Positions 20,601-31,848 are shown, counted from the first letter of the stretch. The stretch is 64,000 nt of DNA from Pseudo-nitzschia pungens (GCA_037355855.1 CM074762.1:558001-622000); one strand, 5' to 3'. Numbers and translations: made by a program. The notes: generated from the sequence alone by a model not told the origin.

Positions 20601-23099
20601 TTACTCTATACTCATGCTGCTTGCACTGGTGCTACTGCTGTCGTCGTCGCCGCTGTGTACAGAGTCGTCGCCGCTCATACCCGATTCGTTGCCTGGCAAC
20701 CAACGGGTCAGGTCTGGATCCGTCGTTTTTAGCTCGTTCCGATCCTCCGCCGCCAGCACATCCCGCAGGCGCGAGACGCAATGCTTGTACAACGGAATGG
20801 CATCTCGCACCAGCGACGTCTTCACCGAAGCCTTTGTGACGCGCTCCGGCAGAGCGATAAGCTTGCGGAGCCGGCCAAACTGCCCCGCCTGTCCCTTTCC
20901 CTTGAGCAGAGCGATCGCCGTCCCGTCCTGACCGGCACGGGCGGTCCGGCCGCATCGGTGCACGTAGGTCTTGGCCATTCCGGGAACGTCGTAGTGGATG
21001 ACGGCCCGACAGGACGCCAGGTCCATCCCGCGGGACATGCCGTCGGAGCAGACCAGAACCGACACGGACCGATCCCCCGGGTCGTTGCAGCGCTTCATGA
21101 GTCTTGAGCGCTGGTGCTGGTTGAGGGCCGAAGAGAACTCGACCGGTGGGGTTCCGTAGTCGGCCGCCTGCCACAGCAGCTGGAGCAACCGCGTCAATCG
21201 GTGCGTCGACTCGAGACTGGAGGCAAAGACAACAATGGTGTGTTTCTGGGGAGGTTCCGATGCGGAGCGAGCGGCGGACTCCTCCAGCTTGCGGAATTCC
21301 TCGAGCCGCTCCAGAAGCAAAGCCAGGAGGACGATGGGTTTTTGTTCGGCAGTGCACTCGACGGTACATTCCTTTAGTTGTTCGGGCATTCGGTAGAGAG
21401 ACCCCTCGAGTTTCTCGTTCCCGGCATTGGCTTCCTCCACGCTGTTTACTCGGTTGTGGGCCGCATTCGCTGCAACTTGTCGTCGCTTGAGATCGTGAGC
21501 ATTGAAGTATTTTGGATTGACGAGACGCAGAGAGGAGAGTTTTTGCGGATCTTTTGTGAGCGTGGCAGAGTAGAGGAGCTTTCGAAGCTGGATTCGCTGG
21601 CAAATAGTTCCAGGTGTTCCAGTTCCGAAAGAAGAAGAGGTGGTATTGTTCGCGTTCGTGGTAGTTGTGACAAACGAATCGTATTCGGACCTGCGATGCG
21701 CGATTGGGTCGAGAGTCATTGTAACATGGTCTTTTGTATTGTCGTTGTCACTCGCTTCGCTCGGCGGAGTTGGAGGTGTGTGCACACAATCTAGAACTCT
21801 CTGAATCCAACCGTGATAAGATTGACTCAACAGTCGATCTGCTTCATCGATGACCAACCATCGCAAATGTTGCAGTGTAAAACCCGGCGTGTTGTCGAGG
21901 TGATCTACCAATCTCCCAGGGGTGCAAACCAAAACATCTACAGCACTGATACCTCCCGAAGGTATTCGGGGGGTTCGATTGTCGCTGTTGCGATCTTTCG
22001 ATTCGTCATTGGAATAATTGTAAGTTTTCAACTCTTCTCTCATGGAATCAAGAGCCGCTTCGAGATCGCCCGGGTCCAAGGAATTGCGCAACGGAGTCCA
22101 ACTTTTGTCCTTCCCCTCGTGATCACCAAAAATCAATTTCTTCTGTTCCGCCTGAAAGTCGGTCTGACCGATTGCCAATCCGATGCGGAGATCGTTTTCG
22201 GATCCCCTACAGTAAGCATCAAAGATTCCGTAAACCTGTTGCGCTAAATCACGACTCGGCAATATCACCAAAGCTCGCAGCCGTCGGACCTTGCGGGTGG
22301 CGAGCGCATTCAGAACGGGCAACACGAAGGCTAGCGTCTTTCCACTCCCAGTGGGAGCAGCACAACAAACGTCCCGAACACGAAGGGATGTCATGTGGCG
22401 TTCCGCAACAATGACATCCGGGATGACGAGCGCCTGGATTGGAAAGAAGTGCTCGTGCCCATTCGATTGGAGATTTCGAATCAAAAAGTCGGCCATGCCC
22501 CATCGCCGCGCGGCTTTGACTATCGGCAGACGCGTCATCTCCAGAGCTCGTTCAATCTCGTCGCTCGGATCAAAACTCAACGATGAGCCATCCTGCGTCG
22601 GTGATATCGGATTGCCGCCGAGTTTGTTGTTGTTTCCCTTTTCCTTGGAGGAGCGCTCCTGTTTCGACGACGAGGCAAGCCAAGCGTCATCGGTCAGGTC
22701 TAAATCATCGAACGCTTCGGCAGTGATTTTGCCGCTCAGATTTTTTTGCGAGGAAATCGCCCCATCTGTTTCGGGAGCGATGACACGAAAGGCAGTCTCT
22801 GGTTTCGATTCTGTCACTCTGCTTGGAGCTGTGCTGTCTGCAGTCGAATCTGGTCGCTGTCTTTCGCCCTCTGTCGAAATCGCGGTAGTTTTTGTTGCCA
22901 TTGAAGAGGAAGGTTGATTCTGCGCGATGTCGTGATCTTCATCGGGTTTGATATTTTTCGCCCTCTTCTTCTTTCTCTCTTGCTCCCCGGAATGGCCATC
23001 TTTGCGTCGGGATTTCGCCTTTTTCTTTCTGCTGCCTGTGCTGCTGGCGTTTTTCCCGGCATCTGCTGTTCTCGGGTCGAAACGACTGACAGAAAACAT
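20601..23099 (-). CDS. DDX51: DEAD-box RNA helicase, DDX51/Dbp6 family
   Basis: ATG 23099 is the first ATG of the frame and gives 832 residues. All helicase motifs can be read: APTGSGKT (motif I, 248-255), PSRDLAQQV (Ia), TPGR (Ib, about 393-396), DEAD (II, 418-421), SAT (III, in LLYSATLTKDP), VVFASS (IV), SDGMSRGMDL (V) and HRCGRTARAG (VI). Within the family, DNTPGFTLQHLRWLVIDEAD and the FPIQALVIPD entry motif match DDX51/Dbp6, which acts in early 60S ribosomal subunit assembly in the nucleolus. The N-terminal 170 residues are basic and Ser-rich with nuclear-localisation-like clusters (KKKAKSRRK). There are acidic inserts between motifs Ia and Ib, as in other members. The Ser/Asp tail is low complexity. 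No intron is needed. Confidence 0.93.
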   Translation of the reverse strand: MFSVSRFDPRTADAGKNASSTGSRKKKAKSRRKDGHSGEQERKKKRAKNIKPDEDHDIAQNQPSSSMATKTTAISTEGERQRPDSTADSTAPSRVTESKPETAFRVIAPETDGAISSQKNLSGKITAEAFDDLDLTDDAWLASSSKQERSSKEKGNNNKLGGNPISPTQDGSSLSFDPSDEIERALEMTRLPIVKAARRWGMADFLIRNLQSNGHEHFFPIQALVIPDVIVAERHMTSLRVRDVCCAAPTGSGKTLAFVLPVLNALATRKVRRLRALVILPSRDLAQQVYGIFDAYCRGSENDLRIGLAIGQTDFQAEQKKLIFGDHEGKDKSWTPLRNSLDPGDLEAALDSMREELKTYNYSNDESKDRNSDNRTPRIPSGGISAVDVLVCTPGRLVDHLDNTPGFTLQHLRWLVIDEADRLLSQSYHGWIQRVLDCVHTPPTPPSEASDNDNTKDHVTMTLDPIAHRRSEYDSFVTTTTNANNTTSSSFGTGTPGTICQRIQLRKLLYSATLTKDPQKLSSLRLVNPKYFNAHDLKRRQVAANAAHNRVNSVEEANAGNEKLEGSLYRMPEQLKECTVECTAEQKPIVLLALLLERLEEFRKLEESAARSASEPPQKHTIVVFASSLESTHRLTRLLQLLWQAADYGTPPVEFSSALNQHQRSRLMKRCNDPGDRSVSVLVCSDGMSRGMDLASCRAVIHYDVPGMAKTYVHRCGRTARAGQDGTAIALLKGKGQAGQFGRLRKLIALPERVTKASVKTSLVRDAIPLYKHCVSRLRDVLAAEDRNELKTTDPDLTRWLPGNESGMSGDDSVHSGDDDSSSTSASSMSIE

Positions 23100-23681
23100 G
23101 TCTAGCAACAAGAAGTCCGCGTGGTGTTGCGTTGATGGTTCACTGGCGGTATTATTTGCCGAATCAGGTTGGATCAGGTCAGGTCAGGTCAGGAAGCAGT
23201 CCCGAAAGCCATTGAATTCGATACATTCTGCGAAAGTCAGGAAACATACCGTAAGGTTACTGAATACATCAATCAACACAAATTCTGAAACGTGATGAAA
23301 AAAAGGGAGGTTGTAAAGATCGCATGGCTGTGAAAGATGCATGAAATTGGGAGTTGATCTTATCAAGTGCTATCCTTATCCTTAGTATTTCAATTTGGTG
23401 TTACTGTATCCCGATCGGACGTCATTTCACTCTACCGGTACACTCTGCAGGAAGTTATTACCAATTGCGTAAGTTACTCTAATTTGAATATTGCCTAGCT
23501 TTGGATTTTCTCTTTCAGCATACGAAAAGGCATGTGTTGAAATTCTAAATCATGCTTCCATGAAAGATTGGTTTGGACTCAACTATTATGTAGGTTTTCA
23601 CGCTTTTGATCATTATTTACTTTTCTCTCCAATATGTACTAGTTTTACCACAAGCAGCCGGCATTCGAAAGGACCGACGGT
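23100..23681. other. Spacer with one copy of the 10-mer
   Basis: Upstream of DDX51 and downstream of the protease gene (both minus strand). A CAGGT short tandem (CAGGTCAGGTCAGGTCAGG) is at about 23176, and GTAAGGTTAC is at 23251-23260. No gene is seen. Confidence 0.5.
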
Positions 23682-25737
23682 TTACTCGGTGGAATCGTGG
23701 CCTTTCTTCTTGCCGCATTTTTTAATGCAGGTCGAGGGACAGAAGTCGCTCACCAATCCGTCGCCATTTTCGGGATCGTTCTTGTTGCACATCTTTCTGC
23801 GCTTCTTCTTTGGGAGGGATGCAATCTTGCTGCAGGTCTTGCCGTTGCTCTTGTTTTTGAATTTGTAGTTTGGATCGTCGTCGCAAGAAGTTCCGGGCCC
23901 TTCTACGTAAATGTTGACTAGCTCTTGCGCTCCAAAGTGTACACCCCTAGCAATCTCTTTTCCATTCAAGGTCAGGGAAAACAAGTTGGTATAGAATTCG
24001 ACTCTGGTATTCTCCTCGATGAGAAGTTGGTACGATGCCCCTTTCTCGAGACAAATCGAATCCTGTTGTCCGGAAGAACACCAAACCAACGGAACAACAC
24101 AATTCAAAATAAGTGAGTCAAACGATGCGATCATTGATTGTTTCGAGACCAAGCCATGCAATTCAAAGAACACTCGACTCACCCCATAAGTAAAATCTGG
24201 TTTCGTGTAATTGTTGCCGAAAAGCAGTGGACCACTGCTGGCACCTGCACCGATTTTGCTCAGTGTCCAGCTGACACTGGTGGGATGATTGCCCGAAACT
24301 ACCTGGATGTCGAGTTTCGCCTCGCTGCTTTCGTCGCAAACGACGGGTTCTTGGCAAAACGGCGACGGGCTTCCGAAATCACCACAAATGGTCTTTTTGA
24401 CAAAGCCGATGCTGTGGCTGGTTCGTGTATATACAGCGGGTGGTCTATCACAATACAACGGTCCAAAGGATACAATGCCAACATGAGTGTGGACGCTTTT
24501 GCCGCCAGGGACCATTTGTTCTAACATGAGAGGTCCTCCCGAGTCTCCATAGCAGGGCCCAATGTGTGGTCCGGAATAGTCGAGTCCATCGTAAACTAGA
24601 TTCACACGGAACGGTTGCAACGAAAAAAAAAAAATCGGAGAACGAAGCGTGTGAGAATCGAAGCGGTTCTGTGGCCAACAGTGGCATGTGTTCGCTCTAC
24701 ATCGATAGTTCCCACAGAGTTCCTTTTCTTGTCGATTGATGTACGTACCGGTGCAGATGTGTCCTTCATCCTCGAACGTTTCATCACTGATGGCAGAGGG
24801 CGTTTCGTTTGCGTTCTCCATTTGCTCCAATTGCTCAATTAGAGCCTTGCATTGTTCGGTGCTAATCGCGACCGAAGCAGCTTTTTGTAGAAACATCGCA
24901 TACGAGGTTGCGGATGGGTTATCAACCCCAAATCCAATGGTGACGAGAGACTCTTCGTTAGGAAAGGCAGGGTCATCATTGAGCCGAAGAGTTACCTTGC
25001 TATCATCTACGTAAACAGGATTTTCCAATTTGCACTGTGTGGAGGGCAGAAGTTTCCATCACGTTTCGAACACCAAGAAAGTTCACAAAATGTTGGAAAC
25101 AAGATAAATTGTTAAGGAGATGCTTGGTGGGTGTATTTCAATCAAAGAACAGGAACGGGCAAGCACTGAGATACGTACCAAAGCAACATCGTTCTTCGAA
25201 AGATATTCGTCGTATTCTGGATGAGGGATGTATTCAGCACAGATGCTACGATATCCTCCTCCTAGTTGATAGGAACCAATATGCATTTTCTGTCCGGTTT
25301 GATTTCCGCAGTGAGCAGCGGTCAGTACCCACTCCGAGGCGATTAGAACACCACCACATCCATAAGTTTTGACTGCGATCACGATCATGATCATGGCACC
25401 AGAACAAGGCAACACGAAAACGCAAGAAAACAAAACAAATACATTTCTCCCTGTTAGCTCTCAATCAAGGTGGGTGCCATCACCAATCCCCACTCGGCGG
25501 TCTCGCACTCCAGAACAGCACCCAACACATCGTACGTGTGCTCTACGCACCAAAGTATGGATATTCCAGCGGATCGGTCGTGCCGCCATTGACGATGCGC
25601 GAGTATTCTGCAAGATGACGGTCCGGAACGTCGAACGACGAAGGAGCATCTGGTTTTGCCGGCGAGGCGATTGCAGTCGGAGCCACCAGGCAGGTGCCCA
25701 GCAACAGAGTTGAAACCAAACGGAACGAAGCAAACAT
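23682..25737 (-). CDS. Secreted S1-family serine protease with C-terminal ShKT-like domain, four exons
   Basis: Exons: 25737-25551, 25372-25179, 25034-24749 and 24595-23682 (introns 178, 144 and 153 nt, all GT-AG), giving 526 residues. A signal peptide (TLLLGTCLVAPTAIAS) precedes a propeptide ending R|IVNGG, the usual zymogen cleavage site. The triad is complete: His83 in LTAAHC, Asp124 in KNDVAL, Ser241 in CYGDSGGP. The residue at the chymotrypsin-189 position is Gly, not Asp, so trypsin-type Arg/Lys preference is not expected. A region of about 190 residues follows the protease. The last 65 residues have six Cys in a ShKT-like pattern (CDDDP, KTC, RRKMC, DFCPSTC, KKCG), a module common on diatom secreted proteins. 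The third intron is a multiple of three without a stop, so unspliced message would stay open. Confidence 0.88.
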
Positions 25738-26852
25738 GGCGGTGGGTCAATGAAGAGTCTTTCAGCTTTTTTAGCTTTTTGATTTTTTTTTTGTGAGAAC
25801 ATCTCATTGTCCAACACATTTCGAGACTCATGGCTAGGATGTTATTTCATCCATGAGACACCCTTCGGTGAGAAACTCGAATCAATCGCACACGAGAAGC
25901 TTGTCTTGTCCGGTTGTGAGAAACTTGTTTGTGGGACACACTACATTCGGCTCGTGGGTGATTTGGAACGATCAAATGAACAGAGGTCTTTCGGTTTAAC
26001 GGCAACGAGTGCCAGCTTCTCACGGACCAGCAAGCAACAGTCACAGATGCAGCCGTACCCGTTACCATCTCCCGGTTCGCATCCATCGCAACCACTGCAT
26101 TGTCAGATGAGGTGGCGCAACAAGGATGTTCTTGGACCGAGAAAAGCCCGAATACCCTGCCTTTCAATGGGGCTTTAACAATTGTTCGCTGTACCACTCG
26201 GGGTGGACGAACACGTCAGGTGACAAAGAATCTGTGATCGATCGATGATTTTTGGTACTTGTATTCACGTGGTGGAGGACACCATCGAGATTCGAACCTC
26301 TGTCCTCTATCGTTTATCGCAATCCTAGTGGACACTACATTCTTCTAGAATTGCTCTAATTGGTCATCGAACGACGACGAAAAGCGTTTCGTTCCTTGCC
26401 TGTATTATCTTCTGTAGACCCTCTCTTCGTGCTCTTGGTGGTTGATAGTGCCATTCCGGTAACAGTTGTCGAAAACAGTATCGAATGTTCCAACCTCTAA
26501 CCTAAAAACTATGAATCTCAGCAATGAATCCATCATTTGACAATATTATTATCTCAAAATCATCTCAAGACTCAAGAATGAATGAAGCTTGGTCATGATG
26601 ATGATGATGATGATCCAATCATAATATAGTTCGGTAGTTTCAAACTCAAAGATTATTGTTTCTGAGGCATTGATTGTGTCTAGCTCCGAGCATCTCTACG
26701 CAGCCTTCGCCTTCGCCTAGAATTTCAAACCACCTCTGCAATTATCAAATGGCTCCAATCACCTCCACAACCAGCGCTGAAGATCCGAACCGACCCCACG
26801 ATGAGAATCAAGCGGTGGATCATGAATGTAAATGGTGCCAAGCTCGGACTAC
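25738..26852. other. Spacer, no gene called
   Basis: Upstream of the protease and downstream of the small membrane-protein gene (both minus strand). It holds an ATG/ATC microsatellite (GATGATGATGATGATGAT) at about 26597 and a hairpin at 26275-26307 whose loop looks like a tRNA T-loop (see rejected). No gene is supported. Confidence 0.5.
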
Positions 26853-27362
26853 CTACGCAGCCTTGACCTTCGATTGCGAACGAATCCGATAGATCTTGAC
26901 CGTCTCGTGCGCTTCGGCCGCGAACGCCAGCACCCAAAGGAACAGCAAGAACCGGATGGTCGCATCCACCTCGTCGGCCTGGCCGCTTCGCACGTCACCG
27001 GCCTCCTCCATCCGGCGCAGCGAGGCGTCCATCCCGGCCATCCAGTAGATGGCGCATCCCACGGCCGTGAAAAACGATGCCGCGAGCCTCGTCAGGTTGT
27101 CCCGCGAGAACGAGCAGACGAGCAGCAGCACCGAGAAGATGAACTTGTTGTTTCCCACCCACAGCGAGAAAAAATCGAGCTGCCTCTCCACCGCCAGCCA
27201 CTTCTTGCCCGCGGCGACAGCGAGCTTCCAACCCGCAAAGTTTGCCGGGGCGAGTGTCTGCTCGCCAAACTTAGAGGCATCTTGATCGCACCACAAGACG
27301 TAGCATGTGAAGAGCTCAATGGCAGCAAATACGGTGGCGACACCGGCAAAGGTCTTCGTCAT
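26853..27362 (-). CDS. Small multi-pass membrane protein, unknown
   Basis: ATG 27362 (the open frame upstream begins with GTG) gives 169 residues. Four hydrophobic segments can be seen: TFAGVATVFAAIELFTCYVL near 3-24, KFIFSVLLLVCSF near 75-90, LAASFFTAVGCAIYWMAGM near 95-115, and IRFLLFLWVLAFAAEA near 135-152. The loops are short and charged. This is a typical four-helix integral membrane protein with no recognised family signature. It is divergent from the polyamine-synthesis fusion gene across 1.4 kb, so shared control is possible but not shown. Confidence 0.75.
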   Translation of the reverse strand: MTKTFAGVATVFAAIELFTCYVLWCDQDASKFGEQTLAPANFAGWKLAVAAGKKWLAVERQLDFFSLWVGNNKFIFSVLLLVCSFSRDNLTRLAASFFTAVGCAIYWMAGMDASLRRMEEAGDVRSGQADEVDATIRFLLFLWVLAFAAEAHETVKIYRIRSQSKVKAA

Positions 27363-28747
27363 GGTAAACAGGTGAAGCGAAAGCACAAGGCACTTTGGTA
27401 GAACTGATACCGTACGGTAGGTATCTAGTTGTATTGCTTTTTCGTAATTTTCTTCTCATTCGAAAAAAGCTCCTCTCGGTTTGCCACAGACGAGAAGCGA
27501 TGTGCACTTGAGAATCGCACCATGAATCGAATTGCTGAGCACGTGTAAGGTTACGGGCAGTGATATCAGGTAATCTTACTACATGATTCCTCAGTTATCC
27601 CCCGGTTCCACGTCTCATTTTACTAATTTCTACGGAAATCAAGTGACAGCTGTTCTGAATACTGTACTAGTGCTACCGGTACATAGACAAAAAATAATCT
27701 GTAGCGAATATCCCCCACGGTATTGTTTCAACCTTTTAAGCTAAAGGAAAAAGTATGAGAAGAACACAATTCTCATTTGTGGGGTCTTCGCATAAAAAAT
27801 GATGTCTTTCCGCTCAGAACCGAATAATTACACCGGTAGATGTCCTCTCGGTGATTCACTCAATACCCTGAATGCATATGTATGAACATCATGTGCTATG
27901 GGTATGGTATGGACGTGTTTTTCGGTAGTCTCATACAGTAAGGTTACGGTAAGTACCGTAAGATTAACCTTACCGGTACCGTGATGGTAAACCTTAGTTC
28001 ATAGATAGAGACACTTATGAGCACAGTACATGTACATAACATCGTAAGATTATGTGATTCAAGTAACGTGCAATTAAAATACTTCTTACTATTATTTTCT
28101 TCCGTTGTGCTCATTACGAATGCCCTCAAAATTGTTGAGTCACGCAGCTGGCCCATTGCGTAATTAGGAAAAGGGGCATGCGATCGGATTTTCGACGGCA
28201 ATTCTCGTCGAATAGAGTTTCTCAAGATAGTACTTGAGCACGTGGTGTGTCTATAATCTCAATTCAACGGTCGTATTTTACGCGTGTATATTGATACTAT
28301 GGGAATCACCGCACGAGCCAATGCATTTTTTCGAGGATTTGAATTTTTGGGGTGGATGACCGAAGCGCCTTGGCGGAGAACTGTTGCCCCAACGCGAAAC
28401 GAAGCTCTCGTTCAATGACGTCCCCAGAACGGATGATTTGAGACTCACAGGAAATCAGTGTCGTTTTCCGATTTTTTTATCCCCTGGTAGCTTGCCTTTT
28501 CTGGTTTTCGGATGGTACCGTACGACTGCTTTTCAGTACTAGAGTAGCGTCCGTACACCATGATCACGCTCAACCGGTGTTCCCCTCTCAGTGCTCCGAG
28601 TGTTGTGACCAAGGGAAACTCGCAACTCGCGTTATCCGGGCAATCATCCAAACGATGATTCTCTGCCGGAATCCAACCGGAACACACACAAATATTCTAC
28701 TTTGAACGTTGGGTTTCCTACAAAACACTACTATAGTTACATTCAAG
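27363..28747. promoter_or_regulatory. Divergent promoter region with motif cluster and a relic element
   Basis: Between divergent starts of the four-helix membrane protein and the AdoMetDC-aminopropyltransferase gene. GTAAGGTTAC lies at 27545 and 27938, with related words (AACCTTACCGGTACC) up to 27980. A degenerate foldback element is at 27577-27669. An 80-codon minus frame at 28445-28687 has no support. Confidence 0.55.
27577..27669. mobile_element. Degenerate full-length copy of the foldback element
   Basis: Aligns over its whole length with the element at 45101-45195. It shares TACTAC at the left end, ATCCCCCGGTTC, the internal TACTAATTTCTACGGAAA, then GACAGCTG and a right end ACTGTACTA. 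The terminal repeats have diverged and no longer pair perfectly. It looks like an old insertion of the same family. Confidence 0.7.
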
Positions 28748-31208
28748 ATGGCCGGAGAAGATCATCGATATGCGGTGGACATCCGCGTCTTTGTGTCGGT
28801 GATTGTCATTGCCATGGCGGTTTCCTTTGGCGTGGGTGTCGGGCTGGGACCCACGGCCCACGGCCCATCGGGCAGCGCGGCTCCACTCCAGCAGGAGTTG
28901 CCACCCGTCACGTCGGTGGAGATCAACCAGGCCGAATCCGCGCTCGCGGCACAAGCCTCTGCCGACGACGGCGAATTGCATGAACCCGCCGGACAGGTAA
29001 GTACGATGTGTCTCGCGTAGGTTCGTTGGTTGGTGGGCTGTTGTTGCTGTATGGCTGTGGCAGCGGCAGCGGCAGCGGCTTCTGGTGGAACCTTTGGTCA
29101 GCCCTCCAAGAAGAAACGATTGGGGATCAATGTGAAAGTTTGTTTCGATCGTGCTGATCTAACGTTCCTCTCGCATTGATCAATTGTTACGTTGTTTTCA
29201 TTTTCAGCATCTCTTGGTTGACATCAAGGGAATCGAAGCCGCCTTTTTGGATTCCGAAGAACGTCTCGCCAAGGCTATGGTGGACACTGTCAACCATGCC
29301 GGATTGACTATGCTTTCCTACCATTGCCACAAGCTCATTCCCAAGGGAGTTTCGTGCGTTGGAGTCTTGCTCGAATCCCACATTAGTTTCCACACCTGGC
29401 CCGACGAGGGTGTCATCACCCTGGATTTGTTTACCTGCGGAAACAATCCCCTGGTGCCGGTTGTCAAGACCATTCAAGATCTCTTTGGAATCCCACGAGA
29501 GAATGACGCAATAGGGATGCAGTGGTCGCACGAGTTGCGTGGCTTCCGCAACAAGGACAAGGTTCCTGACCGAGGAAACGACAACTACGCCATCCTCGAC
29601 CACAACTCGGACCTTTCGCAAATGGTCTGGTCGCCCATTGACTGTCCCCTCAAGGAACAGATCGTCAGCAAGCTGACCAAGTTCCAGCGTGTGGATATAT
29701 GGGACATTGTTGGATTGGAAGAAACTCCTTCTCACGAGGACGCCCTCAAGCACAACCTCCAACCAGGCGATCCACGCTGGCACACGGCTGAGATTGTATC
29801 TCCCACCCGAATGCTCTTTTTAGACGGAACCCTGCAATCCGAATCCAGTTCGCAAAAAGAATACCACGAGGCATTGGTTCACGCCGGTATGTTTTCGCAC
29901 GCCGATCCCAAACGTGTGGCGATCGTTGGAGGTGCAGAGGGTGCTACCCTGAGAGAGGTATTGAAGCACAAGACGGTTGACTCGGTTACCATGGTGGAGA
30001 TCGATGACGAGTTGATTGATATTGCCAAGACCTACATGCCGTTCATGTCGGATTGCTCCGATTTGGTGGGAAGATCCAAGAATTGTTTCGACGACGAGCA
30101 CTTGAATCTGGTTTTGGAAGATGCCAAGGGATGGTTCACGGAACGCAAGGCAGAAGAAGAAAAGTTTGACGTAGTAATCGTGGACGCCATGGAACCAGAA
30201 GCATCCTCCGCCATTTCGAAGGATTTGTACGACACGGAACACCTCGAAGCTATCTTGGCTTCGTTGACGGACGATGGCATCATGGTCATTCAGATCGGAA
30301 GAGCACCAACAATTTTGGATCCCCGTCCTGACATTGGATTCAACGCCCCTCGCGAAGCTCTCTTCAAGAACCTTGAAGCCCTTGACGCCGTCGAGGCCAT
30401 GTTTGTGTACGAAGATCCCCATTGCGGATTCTCTGAACCTCGGGCCTTCATGGTTGTCTGCAAGTCCGATACGTGTCGTCGCCTTTTTTATGCAACTTCA
30501 GACGAAATTGATTATGAGATTTATTCTCGAATTGTCAAGACGCACTCCAAGGTTCGAGCCCTTCAATATTTCGACGGAATCACACACTTGGGATACCAGG
30601 TTGCACCGAAGGCATGGGAGACCACGTACTGTCGCCGGGAACCAACTCCATTCGAGTGCTCGTACCGACACTTGGACTTTAAGAAACCCATCTACGAATT
30701 CAACTTTGAAAACGAAGATGCAAATCCCTTCAAGGTGACTGCCGACTGGGAGGGAGAAGGCGAAGGCATGTACATCTCGAATACCCACGTCTATGCCGCG
30801 GTGGATATTCCGAAGGGTGCTTACATCATGCCCGAGCACTTGGCAAGTTCCTTGAGTCTTTCCCAAAAGGCCATTGACAACCTGAAGGAGACTACCGAAT
30901 ACGGGGGAGTTTCTGTCATTGAAGACTTTGTAACGTTCATCGAAAAGTTTGGCCACGAATCCAAGGCGAAGGGAACCCAGCGCACCCTCGTTGAAATCGG
31001 TGCCTCGTACTTGATCCGAGAGGTCGAGACGAAGGAAGACGCTAACATTGGTAGATGGATCCCTCCCCACCCGGAGGGCAGAAGACCCAAATACTCTCCC
31101 GTGTACGAACGCCACCGCCTTTCCTTTGACGTCTTTGCTGTTGCCACCGAAGACATCCCAAAGGGCACCGAGCTCCTCAAGTACAAGGGTATGTGGGAAG
31201 AGCCATAA
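28748..31208 (+). CDS. S-adenosylmethionine decarboxylase / aminopropyltransferase fusion, membrane-anchored, two exons
   Basis: Exons 28748-28996 and 29208-31208 (211-nt intron, GTAAGT...TTTCAG) give 749 residues. A short N-terminal cytoplasmic stretch is followed by one hydrophobic segment (VFVSVIVIAMAVSFGVGVGL), a likely signal anchor. Residues about 84-200 are a bacterial-type SpeD domain: HLLVDIKG, then ESHISFHTWP and LDLFTCG. Ser140 (pyruvoyl precursor), His145 and Cys160 keep exactly the Ser63/His68/Cys83 spacing of the bacterial enzyme. Next is a spermidine-synthase-type domain with LFLDGTLQ, VAIVGGAEGATLRE and VIVDAMEPEA (the second acidic residue is Glu, where Asp is usual). Residues about 500-749 are an extra domain of unclear family. 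Together they would make decarboxylated SAM and transfer its aminopropyl group, the route to spermidine and to silica-associated long-chain polyamines. Confidence 0.93.
29054..29078. repeat. GGCAGC microsatellite inside the intron
   Basis: Repeats of GGCAGC within the intron of the AdoMetDC fusion gene. No function is implied. Confidence 0.8.
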
Positions 31209-31848
31209 GACAAGAACTGTGTAGGATCGGTGGTGACACAAAGACATTTATAAATCAATGTAGTACTGAACAACAAAAACAACCAATTTATCAATCCAAA
31301 TCTTTGCTACATTATTGTTTATAGTTTGAAATTGATGTTGCTTAACACTCAAAATTGGTGATGTTTATGTACCGAAATGGAGCGCAGAAATCCATTATGG
31401 GGGAAGTTTCGAGGCACTGGAGTGGGGTAGATAACATGGCAAGATTTCAGGCACATAATAGCATAGGCAGCGGTTATGCAAGTCTAAATAAATGCGACAT
31501 GCGAGTGAAAACAGAATTACCGTGATGCCACTCAACCTCCGCAATAAGCCAAATGTGTGAACACTCAACGTGAAATCCCCAAAAAAAGGGTAGAATGTGC
31601 AGAATCCCCGGTGTGGGTGTAAGTTTGGTGTTAGATGGAGTTTGAAAATGTCTGAGGGATCAAAAGCTATCAACGGATATCATAGAAGGCAAACGAGCCC
31701 TAATTCAATTCAAGGGAGCAACAGGAGATTCTGTGCCACCGTCACAAGTGAATGCAAGCTACATTAGAGTCTTTGTTACCGATGTTGTTTGTTACAGTTT
31801 CGCATTATCGGAGTAAGTTGCTGTACACTTCTTAGTCGTTTGGTTTTA
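31209..31848. other. Convergent spacer, no gene seen
   Basis: 3'-3' gap between the polyamine fusion and the kinase-like gene. No feature is supported. Confidence 0.5.

Noticed and set aside
26275..26307. Possible tRNA on the minus strand (GGTTCGAATC T-loop)
   Set aside because: The T-loop-like word is there, but a five-bp T-stem does not form, and no matching acceptor or anticodon arm is found upstream. It is better read as a hairpin (GAGGAC paired with GTCCTC).
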